Positions 46,601-58,599 of a stretch of 64,000 nucleotides of DNA are shown here, in pieces. The stretch comes from Dysidea avara. Its lineage: Eukaryota; Porifera; Demospongiae; Dictyoceratida; Dysideidae. The stretch spans positions 8,477,953 to 8,541,952 of the forward strand of contig NC_089276.1 in the NCBI RefSeq assembly GCF_963678975.1, written 5' to 3'. The position numbers and the translations under genes are program-made. The notes beneath the pieces are model-generated. The model saw only the letters and a program-made list of their open reading frames with translations, made no database searches and was not told where the DNA came from. How positions within the stretch are numbered: position 1 is the stretch's first letter; every line of letters starts with the position of its first letter.

Positions 46601-48352
46601 TGGAAGAGATAAGAAGGATAACAATAAGATCTGATTGGAAGCTTTGTCCTGGTAGTTTAAACCCTGCTGATTTGCCATCATGTGGCATCACAGCTCATGA
46701 ATTAGTCAACAGTAAATTGTGGTGGACAGGTCCTCTGTTTTTGCAGCAAGAGGAGCAATTGTGGCCACATCAAGGAGTGTGTGAGAGTACTGATGAAGTT
46801 AACACTGAGATGTTGAAGCATTCTCCCCCAATCACATTGTCAAAGGTAACAAACACTTACTGTATAACACAATCATCAGTTGATGAAGTTATTGATTACA
46901 CAAAATACAGTAACATCCATCATTTGCTTCGTGTTACTGCGAATGTTGTCCGTTTTGTTAAATTTTGAAGGCACGAATCAAGAGAGATGATAATTTAGAA
47001 CCTGGTCCTATAAAGGCAGCTGAGATGAATGAAGCAGAGTTGACAAATCATTCAATCAAAGGCATTTGCTTTAGAAATTAAATTTATTTGTAACAACAAT
47101 GCCAATGACCAACAAAAGCGTTTGCTTGTCAGTCAATTTGGTTTATTTTATGATGAATCAGATCATGTTATTAGGTGTCGAGGACGAATCAACAACTCCT
47201 TACCAACAAACGTTATAAGAATCCAATTTTGTTGCCTCATCACCACCACCTTGTCAAACTTCTTCAACGTGCACACATCAAATTGATGCATAGTGGAGTG
47301 AGGGATACTCTGGTACAACTTCGTGAGAGATATTGAGGGGTCGTCAAGCTGTCCATTTTGTTACTCGCTCTTGTGTGATTTGCCAAAGGTATGAAGGGGC
47401 CTTCTATCCATCCATTCCATCACCAGATCTGCCAGAAATATGTGTGTCAGATGATCCACCCTTTACACACACGGGTCTTGATTTTGCTGGACCCTTGTCT
47501 TTCCAGTCTAACTCCAGTGCCCATGACAGCTGTGTAAAGGAGAAAGCATACATTTGTTTATTTACATGTGCGTCCACCAGAGGCATACACTTAGAACTAA
47601 CCCAGGGATTGGATGTAGAGGAGTTTCTGATGGCATTCCGACGATTCACTAGTCGACGAGGTGTTCCTGCAACACTAATATCAGATAATGCTAAAACATT
47701 TAAAGCTTCTTCCGCACAGATTGCCAAGGTTCAGCGTTCAACTGAAGTTGCACATTACCTGATTGACAACCAGATCACCTGGACGTTTATAGTTGAAAGA
47801 GCTCCCTGGTGGGGTGGGTTCTGGGAGTGATTGAAACAAAGTGTGAAGCAGTGTTTACGCGAAGTTATTGGCTGTAATATTTTGAGATTTGAACAATTAA
47901 GAACATTGCTTGTAGAAGTAGAAGGCATAGTTAATGCTTGTCCGTTGACATACATTCATGATGACACTGAAGGCATCAGTTACACCCTTTGCTCTGCCCA
48001 CCTCCTCTATGGAAGAAGGATATGCCATACTCCCAACACTTTGAGATTGTCAGCATATTTCAGACCCTAACAAAGAAGTGGAAGAGCCATAAACAACTGT
48101 TGAACCAATTTACAACTCAGTAGAGAAAGAGTCATGTCCCATGATTGAAGTAGGCCAGTTGGTGATTTTGAAAGACGATATGGCTAAACGCGTTTTCTGG
48201 AAGCTTGCAATAGTAGATGAGCTACTCCCTGGAAGAGATGGGAAGATTCGAGCTGTCAAAGTGAAGGTACCCAATGGGAAAGGTTCAACTTCTACTTTGT
48301 GGCGTAGCATTCAGCATTTGATTCCACTGGAAATCAAGACATCCATTGAATG
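46601..48352 (+). pseudogene. BEL integrase and C-terminus
   Basis: The RNase H to integrase linker (LCPGSLNPADLPSCG) leads to a zinc region around 47240-47390 (HHHHLVKLLQRAHIKLMHSG-type, then CVICQRYEG). The core follows with HTGLDFAGPLSFQ (D), ATLISDNAKTFKA (D) and ERAPWWGGFWE (E), then a TGA at 47828. The C-terminal segment LRTLLVEVEGIVNACPLTYI and MIEVGQLVILKDD ends with KVPNGKGSTSTLWRSIQHLI, the usual BEL terminus, at 48352. Confidence 0.85.
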
Positions 48353-48444
48353 ATTCTTGGACCATAACATTTTCTTGAACACTTTTTGTAATTATTTTTG
48401 TAAGTAGCTAATGGTTTTCACAATAGGTGAACATACCCGAGGAG

Positions 48445-48644
48445 TGTAGTTAATCTTGAATAATTTTTTTAGTAACATAACATTATGTAATAGATCACAT
48501 GTACATTATGTAATACATTATAACTATATTGTGTAATGCATCATGTATGTATTGTTGTAACAATTTCATTAATTATGTTTTTAGCTTCTGAGAAGTGCTA
48601 TATAGCTACCGTCTGAGGTGTGCACTCTCTCCAAATAACAAACA
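48445..48644 (+). repeat. BEL 3' LTR
   Basis: Starts TGTAGTTAATCTTG and ends AACAAACA. It is aligned end to end with the 5' LTR. The next five bases (AGTAT) nearly match the five before the 5' LTR (ATTAT). Confidence 0.85.
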
Positions 48645-48649
48645 AGTAT

Positions 48650-48722
48650 AACAATTGTTGTGATAATCTACATGTACTTTGTGATAAGACAGAAGAAATT
48701 CAGTTACTCACTGAACACTTAA
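48650..48722 (+). CDS. Severed cytoplasmic tail of the receptor-like gene
   Basis: Immediately after the 3' LTR the sequence completes the codon left open at 36032 and reads TIVVIIYMYFVIRQKKFSYS, then LNT and TAA at 48720-48722. It extends the hydrophobic segment and adds a basic stop-transfer RQKK and about ten residues. If this is the true end, the protein had a very short cytoplasmic tail and no kinase or phosphatase. A missed donor leading to further exons cannot be excluded. Confidence 0.65.
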
Positions 48723-48737
48723 GCTATCATCACTAGG

Positions 48738-49110
48738 CCTGCATCAAATATGCCAGCATAATAAAAGGCATAATAGGCTAGGGTGCTATGCCAGCATAGT
48801 GGTAGTATATTAGGTGGATGTTTCAAACTATGGAGCTTAACATGAAATCTGATTGATACTCTCTAATAGAACTGTAAGTGTAAACTGCAAAATTAATTGC
48901 AATATAGCACTCAAAGTATGAATTGTACATACCTCCTTAGATCAATACTCTCTAATAGAACAGTCACTTTGTATTCTAATAGAACATTCACTGATTAATT
49001 AAAATGTTCTAAGATAACTATAAGAAATGTTGCTGAGCTAGGAGCATAATGCAAGCATAATGGGAACGCTGAGCATAATAGGTGAAAATTTTGGGGAATT
49101 CCTGGAAGTA
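48738..49110. repeat. GCATAATAGG-rich repeat, second copy
   Basis: Shares AGCATAAT, GCATAATAGG and GAGCATAATAGGTGAAAATTTT words with 8586-9010, and like it contains CTCTAATAGAACAGTCAC motifs (48856, 48940-48967, 48976). Confidence 0.55.
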
Positions 49111-50681
49111 CTGGGAAACAGGATATGGATATGAACAAAGGCTTTTAGCCTAACACTATATTTTATTGTTCTTGTACTACATATCCATGAATTAATACTA
49201 ATACTAAAACATAGACAATTATAATTATTTTGAAGTGGTCTGATACTGTGTCAGTCCATACAAAAATTTGATCTGACATATTATCATGGTCAGACATGAC
49301 AGGGGAGGTGCAAAGCATGCATTTTATAGGGGGGTTTGGGGGCATTCCCCCAAAAAATTTTTTGAAAATGACTACTGTAAGATTGATGTTTTTCAAGTTT
49401 AATTTTTTAGGAATATTATAAATAATCAGCCAGTCAATTTTAGATACTTTCCTTAGCCATCTTAATAGCATTAATATCAAACTTTTTCACTTAATGCTAC
49501 AGATGAGCCACTTTTCTTGCCTGATCATCTTCAGTTTTGACATAGCAGCCTTGTGTTTGTGGCATGGTCAATTACAGGGGTGTGTGTACATTAGCCAGTA
49601 AGGGAGAAGTTCCTTCACGAGTGTATGTGTTGCTTAGTCCCTCTCGAGCTCACAGCATAGCTATGTCATTGTACTTCATTTTCCCTCTTCCACTTGTCAG
49701 AAGTAGTCCTTGAGAGTCTTTCGTTGAACTTGCAGATGATTCTGTTCCAGAGAAACTGTGCTCCCTACTTGCCATCTCAATATAATGATTAGAGATTTAC
49801 GCATTAGAGTACAAGAAAAACCAGAAAATGTCAGACTCCTTTCTTTAAGGAAGTGAGTGAGTGAGTGTTATTTCAGTGGTTAAACACCTTCCCAAGTAGC
49901 CCAATGAATAAACTTAAGAGTTCATATTATGGGTTTGGCTATAATGGAGTTAGGAAAGACTTCCTACACAAGCCAAGACTAATGACCGGACAATACTGAT
50001 GGGCTGCCAAACAGCTAGGCCAATTAGCCTGACAAATGTCTGGTGATCTATCATTATAATTGTCTCTGTAAAATATTTTGGGCAAAATTTTTTGAGCATA
50101 TTTGACTCGGGCCTAATCATCACTTAGTTTGAATAGTGATTGCAACATATATTTATGAGACAGGAATAAACTTGAGTATGATAAAGTGGAACTAATTAAG
50201 TCTAAGGATGATAAAAAGCCATCTTCTTCTGAAACTGAATATGAGATACCATCAACTGGTGGTATGGACACAAAACCAACAGGAGGAAATTAAAGCAGAT
50301 TTTGTGAAACTTCAAGCAAATCCTGCCTATCAAGTTACCGATTACAACAGACCATAACAATGAAGAGTTGCACAATACAGTTAGTGTGTATGCTGTTGTT
50401 TTGACTACATGTACAGCACTTTATATTCAAAGTTCAATAAGTACAGCGAAAGAACTATTAGTACACTATGCAATGGTGTCTCAATCTAGACTACCTTTCC
50501 CTAATGATTTTGTCCTTATTTCTTACTATGGTTGTAGTCCCCATTACACATGTACTAAATTTATCTATATATGTGACTATGTGTGCATGCATGCATTGTG
50601 TATGTGCGTGCATGCATGTGTTCTCATGCCAGAGATGGTTTAGAAGCAGAGGAGGGTTGGCTGTCCATAAGTGTGATCCAA
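49111..50681. other. Intergenic, no gene recognised
   Basis: Short frames (such as 50368-50643) lack domain character. TGCATGCATG runs occur near 50586-50620. Confidence 0.4.
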
Positions 50682-50936
50682 AAGGACCGGATTTGCAAAA
50701 AGGGGTGTTCCACACACAACCAATATATCAAATTTGACGACTAATAACTTCAGATTGGAAAATGCTATTGACTTGGAATTTGGCTAGTGGTGAGTGCCAA
50801 CATAGCTTAGTGGATGGAGCAAATTTCAGCAATCCCTATTCTCCTTACAATTTCATTCATTTAGTTAAGATATGGTTTTCCTAGTTCATAGAATTGGATG
50901 TGTGTAGAAAACCCCTTTTTGCAAACCCGGTCACAA
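50682..50936. repeat. Diverged fold-back, GGATTTGCAAAAAGG family
   Basis: GACCGGATTTGCAAAAAGGG with TTCCACACA is inverted as TGTGTAGAAAACCCC with TTTTTGCAAACCCGGTC. Confidence 0.7.
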
Positions 50937-51172
50937 TTATACTTAGCTATTGTAACCCAGTAACATGCAATACATTTTGAAAAGGCAAATGGTTCATGAT
51001 CCTCTGTCCCCTTCTCAGCCAGTTTGTTTACCTAGCTATATATAATAGCCACCATTGTTACTCATAATACAACAGCTTTAAGACTTGTCAATATGACTAA
51101 ACATGTACTGTACAGTGTATTATTATGATTGATTCTGGGGATATAATAATATTAGTCTAGAAGGATTTTTGT

Positions 51173-51411
51173 ATGTGACTGGATTTGCGAAAAGGTACCT
51201 TTTCCACACGTTTTACATGTGCATGAGCAAACAAAATGTTGCAACAATTGACTCCTTACACTGCTTTTGTATCAAATAATTATATCTAGATTCTGTAAAT
51301 TACAGACAGTTATACTATATGCAATGATAAAAAGGTTATGAAGATTCAAGGTTCAAAATATGGGTCAAATTTGCGTGAAATAGATACTTTTTCACAAATC
51401 CAGTCACATAA
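51173..51411. repeat. Diverged fold-back, GGATTTGCAAAAAGG family, second copy
   Basis: TATGTGACTGGATTTGCGAA is inverted as TTTTCACAAATCCAGTCACATA (here without its first two bases: TTCACAAATCCAGTCACATA). Confidence 0.7.
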
Positions 51412-52192
51412 TAAACTTTTACAAGGCAAAAAGATCAAAGTACTCTAATAGAACACTCCAGTTCAGTTGTTCATGCCAACATTCCATGTAGCTATACCCA
51501 TAATAGAAAATTTCAACAAATGGAACAAAAAAATTGAATATTAACCCTTCGAAGATCAAAGTCCAATATATTGGATGCAAGTACATGGGCTGGTATAGCC
51601 GTTATAACCACTGCTAGGCTGCCAAAAAAGTAGTTCTTTCATTATTGTCCGCCATTACCCTACACCTGTTACTTTAATCGGCCATATCTCGTTGGTACTT
51701 AGTCCTAGCGTAAACGCCATCAGACTCAGCACGTAATGGAAATTCAATTTGTATACAATGACTACCTCATGAATTCGCGATAAAGAAATAACGAAGCGGA
51801 CGTTCAGTGGAGATGACATCGCCTGATATCACAAAAGTACCATCTTGTGTAGGACAAAACTGTTATGATATTATTGTTGAGTATGAAATTACCATTGAGT
51901 CACTGCCAAACAATAATCCGTCTTCGTTTTACAGAAGACCACTCTGCCTTCCTTATAACACAAAGTTATGCGTTCCTCCATACTTGAAAATTAATTTGGT
52001 CCACAAAGGGATAATTATTAAAAAATAATTAAACAAAATAACAATTACATATGCATGTGTGGTAACATTAAAGCCATACTGAGTGCTCATGTATTTGGAT
52101 TTGAACAAGTTCTGTATCTCATAGAGTGTATGTATAGTACACTTTGAACTAGTTGGCCTTCCACGTGCTTCCTGCAGCTACACAACAATCAC
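51412..52192. other. Intergenic before the hAT element
   Basis: One dispersed-motif copy at 51433-51459. The frame 51807-52028 (MEMTSPDITKVPSCVGQNCY..) could be a small exon but has no recognisable domain. Confidence 0.35.
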
Positions 52193-54744
52193 TAGGGATG
52201 AGTCTATTTTGCTTTTTTTCTCACCTATTTTTCTTTCCAGCAATTCTTTTTTTACCTACCTATTTTGCTCAATATTTTGCTTGTCAACAATCTATTTTGC
52301 TCCATAGTTGGTGTACAATGTAATAATAATAATTACATGTAATAATCAATAAGCACTGTTTACATACACTATGGTGTTTAGATATTAGTGATTGTATCTT
52401 AGCATGATTGATGCCTCCATATAATCCTTTAGTGAATTTCCTTGTAGGTCACCAAATCCTGAATTCAATAGTGAGAACACCCTTTCTGCAGCAGCCGAGG
52501 AGGGCTGTATGGTCAAGACCTTCTTTACAGCATTTGACCATAAAGGCAAATCAGTTGCATTGAGCTTCCACCATTCCAGAGCAGCAAGTTCATCACTAAT
52601 ACCATCCGCCTTAGCTACATAAGAAGGAAGTTCAGCCTTCAAATTTTCAAGCTCGTCATCCTTAAAGAAGGGAACAACCTGCAATGCATTTACATGAGAA
52701 ACATCTGGCTTAAGCATTACTATCTTGTGCGGATTGAAAACTCTCACAGCCTTAAAAACTAAAATTTGCTCCTTTAAGGAAGAATCTAGCAGTTCTTGAA
52801 AGTAATCTAGAGCTGGTTGCATACAGCTTCGAGCATAGCTGCGATGCCTCTGCTGTGCAGTTGATTGAGTAGTGATACTGCGAATAACAGCTTCAGTGTT
52901 TGGAGTATGAGCTGCCCTGACTGCTGCAACAACAGTCTGTACTATTTCATAAGCTGTGAAACTCAGTGGCCCATCTCCTTCAAGGTTATATGTAGCCTTA
53001 ACAAACACCTCCCCCCAATCAATAACAGCAGCAAGCTCAAGCTTTAAGTGTTCAAGCTTTTCACGGTCAGTTAAAATAGCTAGTAACTTTGGACGAGATG
53101 CAGGGCCTAAGTCTGTATTTTCACTTAGGAATGGTTCGATATCACCAAACTGGAGCATTATTTGCTTAAAAATTTCCCATTTGCTCCACCACCTGGTAGC
53201 ACTATACGATGCCATTGCCTTTCCTGTTTGTTGTTTCCATAGAAATTTGGCTTTAATGCTATGTGAAAAAAGTGCTAGCCAATTACCAATAAACTCAGTC
53301 AGGGTTGGTACTTTGAAGTGCTCTCCAACACGATCAAAAGCATGGCTGAAGCATCCAATATCTATTACATTAGGGTAAACAATTTTCAATGTCCTCATTG
53401 CTACACTGTTAACAGATGCTCTATCTCGCATAGCAGCAATAAGATGGCTGGAAGAAATGCTGTAGAACACTGAAAGCACTTGTACCAATTCGTGTGCAAT
53501 TTCTTCCCCAGTGAGAGATTTTGAAAGCAGTTGGATGGCTAGAAGCTGCTGTTGAATTTCAAAAGAATCATTTACAAAGCGCACTAAGACTGCTAATGCC
53601 TCTCCACTATGAGAGGTACCATCAAAAATGACACTCAAGAACTGACCCTGGAGTGATTGCTTAATACGTGCCTTTTCTTCTTCTAAAATAAAAGGAATAA
53701 GGTCAAACATAAATCTGCGATCTGTAAGGCGATAGCCTGTCTCCTCAAAAAGACTACGAAACTGGTCAACCTTACTTAGTGGTACACCCGCTTGAAGAAA
53801 TGTTTTGACCACTTTGACTCGGAAAACCTGCTGTTGTTCCGGAAGAGTCTCACCTCGCCCATGAGCTTCTGCATTATACCTTTGCAGAGATTGTGCAATG
53901 TCTGAGTCTTTAACATTCCTTTGTTGCAGCTTTTTCTTTCCATTAGCATGTTTAGTAGATTTTAAGTGATACTCAATACTGCTCTTTTTGAGGGGTAACT
54001 CTTCCCGGCATCCTTGGCAAAAAAGCTTTCCAGTAGCTACAGTAAAGGGTTCCTTGGAATATTCGGTTACTCTTTGCTGGGGCTTGATCGTTTTTGGGTT
54101 GCTCTGCGAATTCGAATGTAATGCTCTCTTCCTGCCAGCTGGTGGATTTTTGGCAATTTTTCTCTTACGAGAGAAGTCAGATGCACTTGGTGCCTTTAGC
54201 ACACTAAGCAAGGACACTCCACTAGACGTTGGCGTCGTTGAGTTGCTGGCACTTCCGGTAGAACGAGTCCTCGAAGTTGTACTAGTCGAAGTTGTTGTAA
54301 CATCTGACTCGCGAGACGATTCACGGTCATCATCATTACTAACAATGCTAAGACTGTCATCTACTTCACTAACATCGCTTTCAGCACTTGAACTGTAGTC
54401 AATGCGTTCTATCACATCCATTGTAGACACTATTTCACACGTGATTATTCGCTAACATGTATTGTGGGTTCGCCTTCGGGTCAAAGTTCAGCTAGAGCCA
54501 TACTCATTTAACGTACGAGTGTTAAACGTAGCTATGGTAAGTTGTTACTTGTGTTAGTTATGCAGTTACATTCACACTGTCTGAAACAGATCTGAGATTA
54601 ACAAATTTTGCTTATTTTGCGCCTATTTTGCTCGATTTTGCTCCTATTTTGCTCGATTTTGCTCCTATTTTGCCAGCATTTTGCTTGTTGCTCTTGTATT
54701 CCTATTATTCCAATAATTTTGCTGGCGAAATCGACGCATCCCTA
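52193..54744 (-). mobile_element. Complete, apparently intact hAT transposon
   Basis: The ends TAGGGATGAGTCTATTTTGC and GAAATCGACGCATCCCTA are inverted (TAGGGATG.GTC.ATTT.GC). ACAATCAC is duplicated exactly at 52185-52192 and 54745-54752. Subterminal CTATTTTGCTC words recur on both sides, at least three on the left and about six in 54605-54690, and could be transposase-binding sites. The element is 2552 bp. Confidence 0.92.
52385..54430 (-). CDS. hAT transposase, uninterrupted 681 residues
   Basis: Single open frame from the ATG at 54430. Residues 1-110 are acidic then Ser/Thr-rich, with a basic KRKIAKNPPAGRKRAL nuclear-localisation-like stretch. A BED-type zinc finger follows: KLFCQGCREELPLKKSS..EYHLKSTKHANGKKKL. 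The core has SVIFDGTSHSGEALAVLVRF (first catalytic aspartate), a CFSHAFDRVGEHF block and SATRWWSKWEIFKQIM (the RW block). The C-terminus SSAAAERVFSLLNSGFGDLQ is the hAT dimerisation region with the catalytic glutamate. Length and order are normal, there are no introns or stops, and both ends of the element are present. Activity is plausible but not shown. Confidence 0.9.
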   Translation of the reverse strand: MSTMDVIERIDYSSSAESDVSEVDDSLSIVSNDDDRESSRESDVTTTSTSTTSRTRSTGSASNSTTPTSSGVSLLSVLKAPSASDFSRKRKIAKNPPAGRKRALHSNSQSNPKTIKPQQRVTEYSKEPFTVATGKLFCQGCREELPLKKSSIEYHLKSTKHANGKKKLQQRNVKDSDIAQSLQRYNAEAHGRGETLPEQQQVFRVKVVKTFLQAGVPLSKVDQFRSLFEETGYRLTDRRFMFDLIPFILEEEKARIKQSLQGQFLSVIFDGTSHSGEALAVLVRFVNDSFEIQQQLLAIQLLSKSLTGEEIAHELVQVLSVFYSISSSHLIAAMRDRASVNSVAMRTLKIVYPNVIDIGCFSHAFDRVGEHFKVPTLTEFIGNWLALFSHSIKAKFLWKQQTGKAMASYSATRWWSKWEIFKQIMLQFGDIEPFLSENTDLGPASRPKLLAILTDREKLEHLKLELAAVIDWGEVFVKATYNLEGDGPLSFTAYEIVQTVVAAVRAAHTPNTEAVIRSITTQSTAQQRHRSYARSCMQPALDYFQELLDSSLKEQILVFKAVRVFNPHKIVMLKPDVSHVNALQVVPFFKDDELENLKAELPSYVAKADGISDELAALEWWKLNATDLPLWSNAVKKVLTIQPSSAAAERVFSLLNSGFGDLQGNSLKDYMEASIMLRYNH

Positions 54745-54894
54745 ACAATCACATTAAGATGAAGGACAATATTAATTGTGAAACTTTTAGTGGTAGCTAT
54801 AGGATTATACAACTGCATTAATGGAGAATTCTAGCTGTTTCTTAATAGAGAAAGGTATAACAGTAATAGAGTTAATTGATGTCTGTTCTATATA

Positions 54895-55010
54895 TCAGCT
54901 AAACCAAAACTACCAAGTTGTAAAAAAGGGTGTAGCCTCCAAAAATGCCAGTTGCAAAATCAAAAAAGTAGCAACCAAGAAATGCACGGTTGTGATGGTA
55001 CGCAAAAATT
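54895..55010 (+). repeat. Half copy of fold-back family A
   Basis: CTAAACCAAAACTACCAAGT and TGTAAAAAAGGGTGTAGCC match a left arm; no right arm follows. Confidence 0.55.
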
Positions 55011-58000
55011 TAATGACAATATTAGCTGAATTATTGCATTACTTCCTTGGATTTGGTAGAAGGAGGAACTATTGGGCAATTAAATTTCTGCAAAATTAAA
55101 AGAATACAGCATATCCCATGTATACTACGCATCTATCAGCCATTAGCCATACCACAACAGATTTGTCATGAGACATGCATACCTAGACCTATCTGTACAA
55201 CATTGTTGTCAAAGGGGTGAAAGGGCATGTGTGCAGTTATAACATAATAATTATGGATATTCAATTATTTTCCCCACAATATCAAGACTCACGGTAGTGA
55301 GTCACGAGGCCAAGAAGCACAAAGCGCGTGCCAACAATATAATAAACACGCAACCACTAATGTGAGTCATTTACATGAGGGATCGATTTTGCAATTTTTT
55401 AAAATCCGCATGGTGAAATCTCAGGCTTACTAATAGATTCCACCTCAAAACCAGGGGAATGTAACCTTTGTATAATGAGTAACTACCACACGTAAAGTCA
55501 GGCAAATTGTTGTAGTGGTTTGTTCCATCGCCCACCCATTTACCATGCATTAATTAAATTATTTATTCAAATGTGCATTGTTCTTTTTTTCATTTTCTTC
55601 GTCATCGCATCCCATTGAAGTGATTTTCTTTCAACCATGAAGTTGTATTGTAAAAAGGCTGCGGCTATCAGGGGCTTTTTACACAATGTATCTGTACATT
55701 TAATTTTGCTAACTAAAAGTTGTTTGTTAGTTTATGAGATCGCTTTTGTGCTCTTTGAAGATTCAAACTTGCCACCATGACGTCGAGGTGTGTGGCACCC
55801 GCCTCAATTCTCAAGCCCAAATAGTGTGGAAGTGGGCAAGGTCATTAGCCATAGCAAGCTGGCTGATTTGATAGACACTGTGCTGTCAACTCTTGGTTTA
55901 ATTGTGAGCAGTCACTGATCAGTTTGTTTTAATTTTGCCATGGTATGCCTCCACTGACTCAGGGCCATACATAACTATAGCCAGCTGTTTCATACCCGCT
56001 GTAGTGATGCAGTTGAAGTAATTTACTGCTACATTATCCATGTACGTCTCTAACCCCGTCCCAGCCCTTCAGTGCTTGTGAAACTTCAGCATCAGCACAT
56101 CACTTTTCAGTCACAGCACTTTGTAGACCCTCATGCAACCACCGTTATAGAAACTCTTTAATGATAGCATGATATATTGTAATAGTAAACATTTACATTG
56201 TGATGATCCCATAAAATTTAAAAAAAATTACTACAATAGCACAAGAAGCCAGATACACTAATGTTTGGCTATAAAGTACCACCAAGAGTTCATAATATAG
56301 TAGTGGGGTCTTGGTACCACATATTATTTTTTCTTCACCATTTGCGTGATTTGCCCATTGACCATAAACTCACACGCCAACAGTCACAACATCAGTATCC
56401 ACCCTGCACATACAGAAAGGGATACAGTATGGTAAGGCACAGCTAACTAAAAACATGTAACCATAGTCAGACTAACATGTCAACAAACACTTCCACTATT
56501 ATGATTATTGTTAAAGTGAGCATCCAACATAGTCATTCCCAAGATGTATTCAGCATACTGCAGCAGTTGATGACCAATTTTGGAGTATATTACTTGACTT
56601 CTTTTGTGGTCCTCATGTACATTGTTGACATAACAATTTTTGTTGCTAGGAGACATATAAACTAGGAGGGACTAATGGTTATAGCATAATGGTAAACAAG
56701 TTACAACAGCAAAGGAAATTTTAATAAACTAGCAGTGATTGCATAGTTGATAGATAAAAGTAGAAGACAATTTGTAGTTTTTCCAGTCCTGATTGTTTGA
56801 GGATAAGCACATTAGCTGCTATAAGCATGAAAAAAGCAAGATAGACTAAATTTCAACACAAGGTTTATGATGCAAACTCATTATGCACCTACCAATGTGT
56901 TACCCCACCACCCCCTTGGATGTAAAGCCTGTAAGTGGGGCTTTACAAGGTGAATTGACATGAAACTGCTGCTTCACTATGGGGCATTTGACAATCATTC
57001 ATTAAGCACCCAAGTATTTTTTTTCTACACTATGTCAAATCCCCCACGTTGCAACTGGAGCCAATGGTGGGGATTTGACACAATAGGTTTGTCCTACCAT
57101 GGGACATTTAACATTTGGTTGTGCCCACTATAGCCCTATATATGCCTGAAGGGAGGGGGTTAGTAGGGCAATACATTGATATGTGCATTATATATAATAT
57201 GGTACATCTACTGGGGTAAGTAGATTAAGCCTGTACCTTGCGGGCTTAAGCATGTTCCTCTCCTGCTTTGAAAAATAATCTTTTATTGCCTGCCCCTAAC
57301 TGGAGTTTACCTGACACCTTCAACATCACAAAAAGCTATCTAAAATGGTTAATTTAGCTTTGACCATTGACAAACTACAACATGCACTCAACAATTATAT
57401 CAGAGTATACATAACTTTATATATCTGCCCAGTTACTATATATGGTCCACAGTTGTCTCAGACCTGCACATATTATCATCACATCAATTGACTGATACAT
57501 AGTAATTATGGTATACTGTATGTACGCATTGAGCTGAGCCCTCAAAAATATTAACTTATTAGTTTTGTAGCATTGACTTACTTGCTAATCATTCAAATGC
57601 CTGACACATTATTTATAGCCAAAGATTTCACCATACATGCCATAAAAGTACATAGCCTTTCCTGAACTGTTGATGGAAGCATTTGTTTGCTCTTGACAAC
57701 GAAAGATGGTTGGTTGAAATGTTGAGAAAAAATCTTTCATTTTTAGCTGCTTTCTCACTAGGGTTCAGCCCAACTTGTTCGTGGTCTGACCCACACAGCT
57801 GCTAGAACAAGCCAGCTACTAGGATCTGGCCTACAAAAGCATAGATATATAATCCCAGGAAGCTACTATGGCATGGGACATTCCTGTCTAAAATTACGAC
57901 AGTAGTTATATATCTGTTTACAATGATTTATACACGAACTTACTCGGCAATTCGCTGGGAGAATAGTGTGATGCATTCAGCACCTTCATGTCCATTCCGA

Positions 58001-58599
58001 GACCCCGGCATACATTCAGCAACAACTCGCAGCCTGTCTCAGGGGAGCACGCTCCCACAATGGCTGCCAGGCCAGCCATAGGGCTCTTGACCTTGCTCTG
58101 ATAGAAGGTCAGGTGCCTTTCCCTTAATCTAATAAATTTTTTAGTCTTTCTTTGGCTAGCACTTCAACATCTAGTGCTAGGGCAAGGGGTGGTGGCAAGG
58201 GGTGCTGGATACCCCGGGAAAAAAAACAAAACAAAAAAACAACTCGCAGCCGATTCGCCTCCACTTGTTAAGCACAGAGACTAGTTATATCACCAACCCA
58301 CCACTTCAAGAAGAACCATTAAGATGGTAGCCTCGACTTTGTCACTATCCCCCGTTCTTATTTTCATGTGAAACATCACGCAAAATATCACGTGAGTCCT
58401 TGAGGGAAATTTGAACGGTTTGAACGAGTTTTCTCTTAATGCTTCTAAACACTGACCTTGAAGCTTTTGCTACTGATTTAGCTGATACTGAAGCTGTTAT
58501 TATGCATGCATGCATGCATGCAGTGTCTCCTATGTAATATAATAGCCTGGCAATCTTCAGTAACTGTATGTTCTCCATTCAACAAAACGTAGTGATATC
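55011..58599. other. Intergenic, no gene recognised
   Basis: A CpG-richer block at 55285-55370 shares GACTCAC..GTGAGTC words with 30500-30580 in inverse orientation. Segment 58197-58245 is purine-rich. TGCATGCATGCATGCATGCA lies at about 58502. The frame 58345-58578 (minus) has no domain I recognise. Confidence 0.4.

Larger units (their letters stand above)
36033..48644 (+). mobile_element. BEL/Pao LTR retrotransposon with nested insertions
   Basis: LTRs at 36033-36228 and 48445-48644 differ by about 17 substitutions and one 4-bp indel by eye. Between them lie, in order, a primer-binding site, gag N-terminus, gag C-terminus with zinc knuckles, protease, RT, RNase H and integrase. The gene order and the YVDDL RT with the BEL-type RDNDYLRFLW-like block identify BEL/Pao. 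Roughly half the span is later insertions: a MITE carrying an hAT (36314-41437) and a LINE (about 41990-43570). No env frame was seen. The insertion lies in the coding sense of the host gene. Confidence 0.9.

Noticed and set aside
49163..49480. 105-codon minus-strand frame
   Set aside because: Contains GGMPPNPP-type low-complexity and no domain; the flanking DNA is repeat-like.
50797..50807. A-box-like TAGCTTAGTGG (also TAGCATAATGG near 56675) as pol III genes
   Set aside because: No B box at the right distance.
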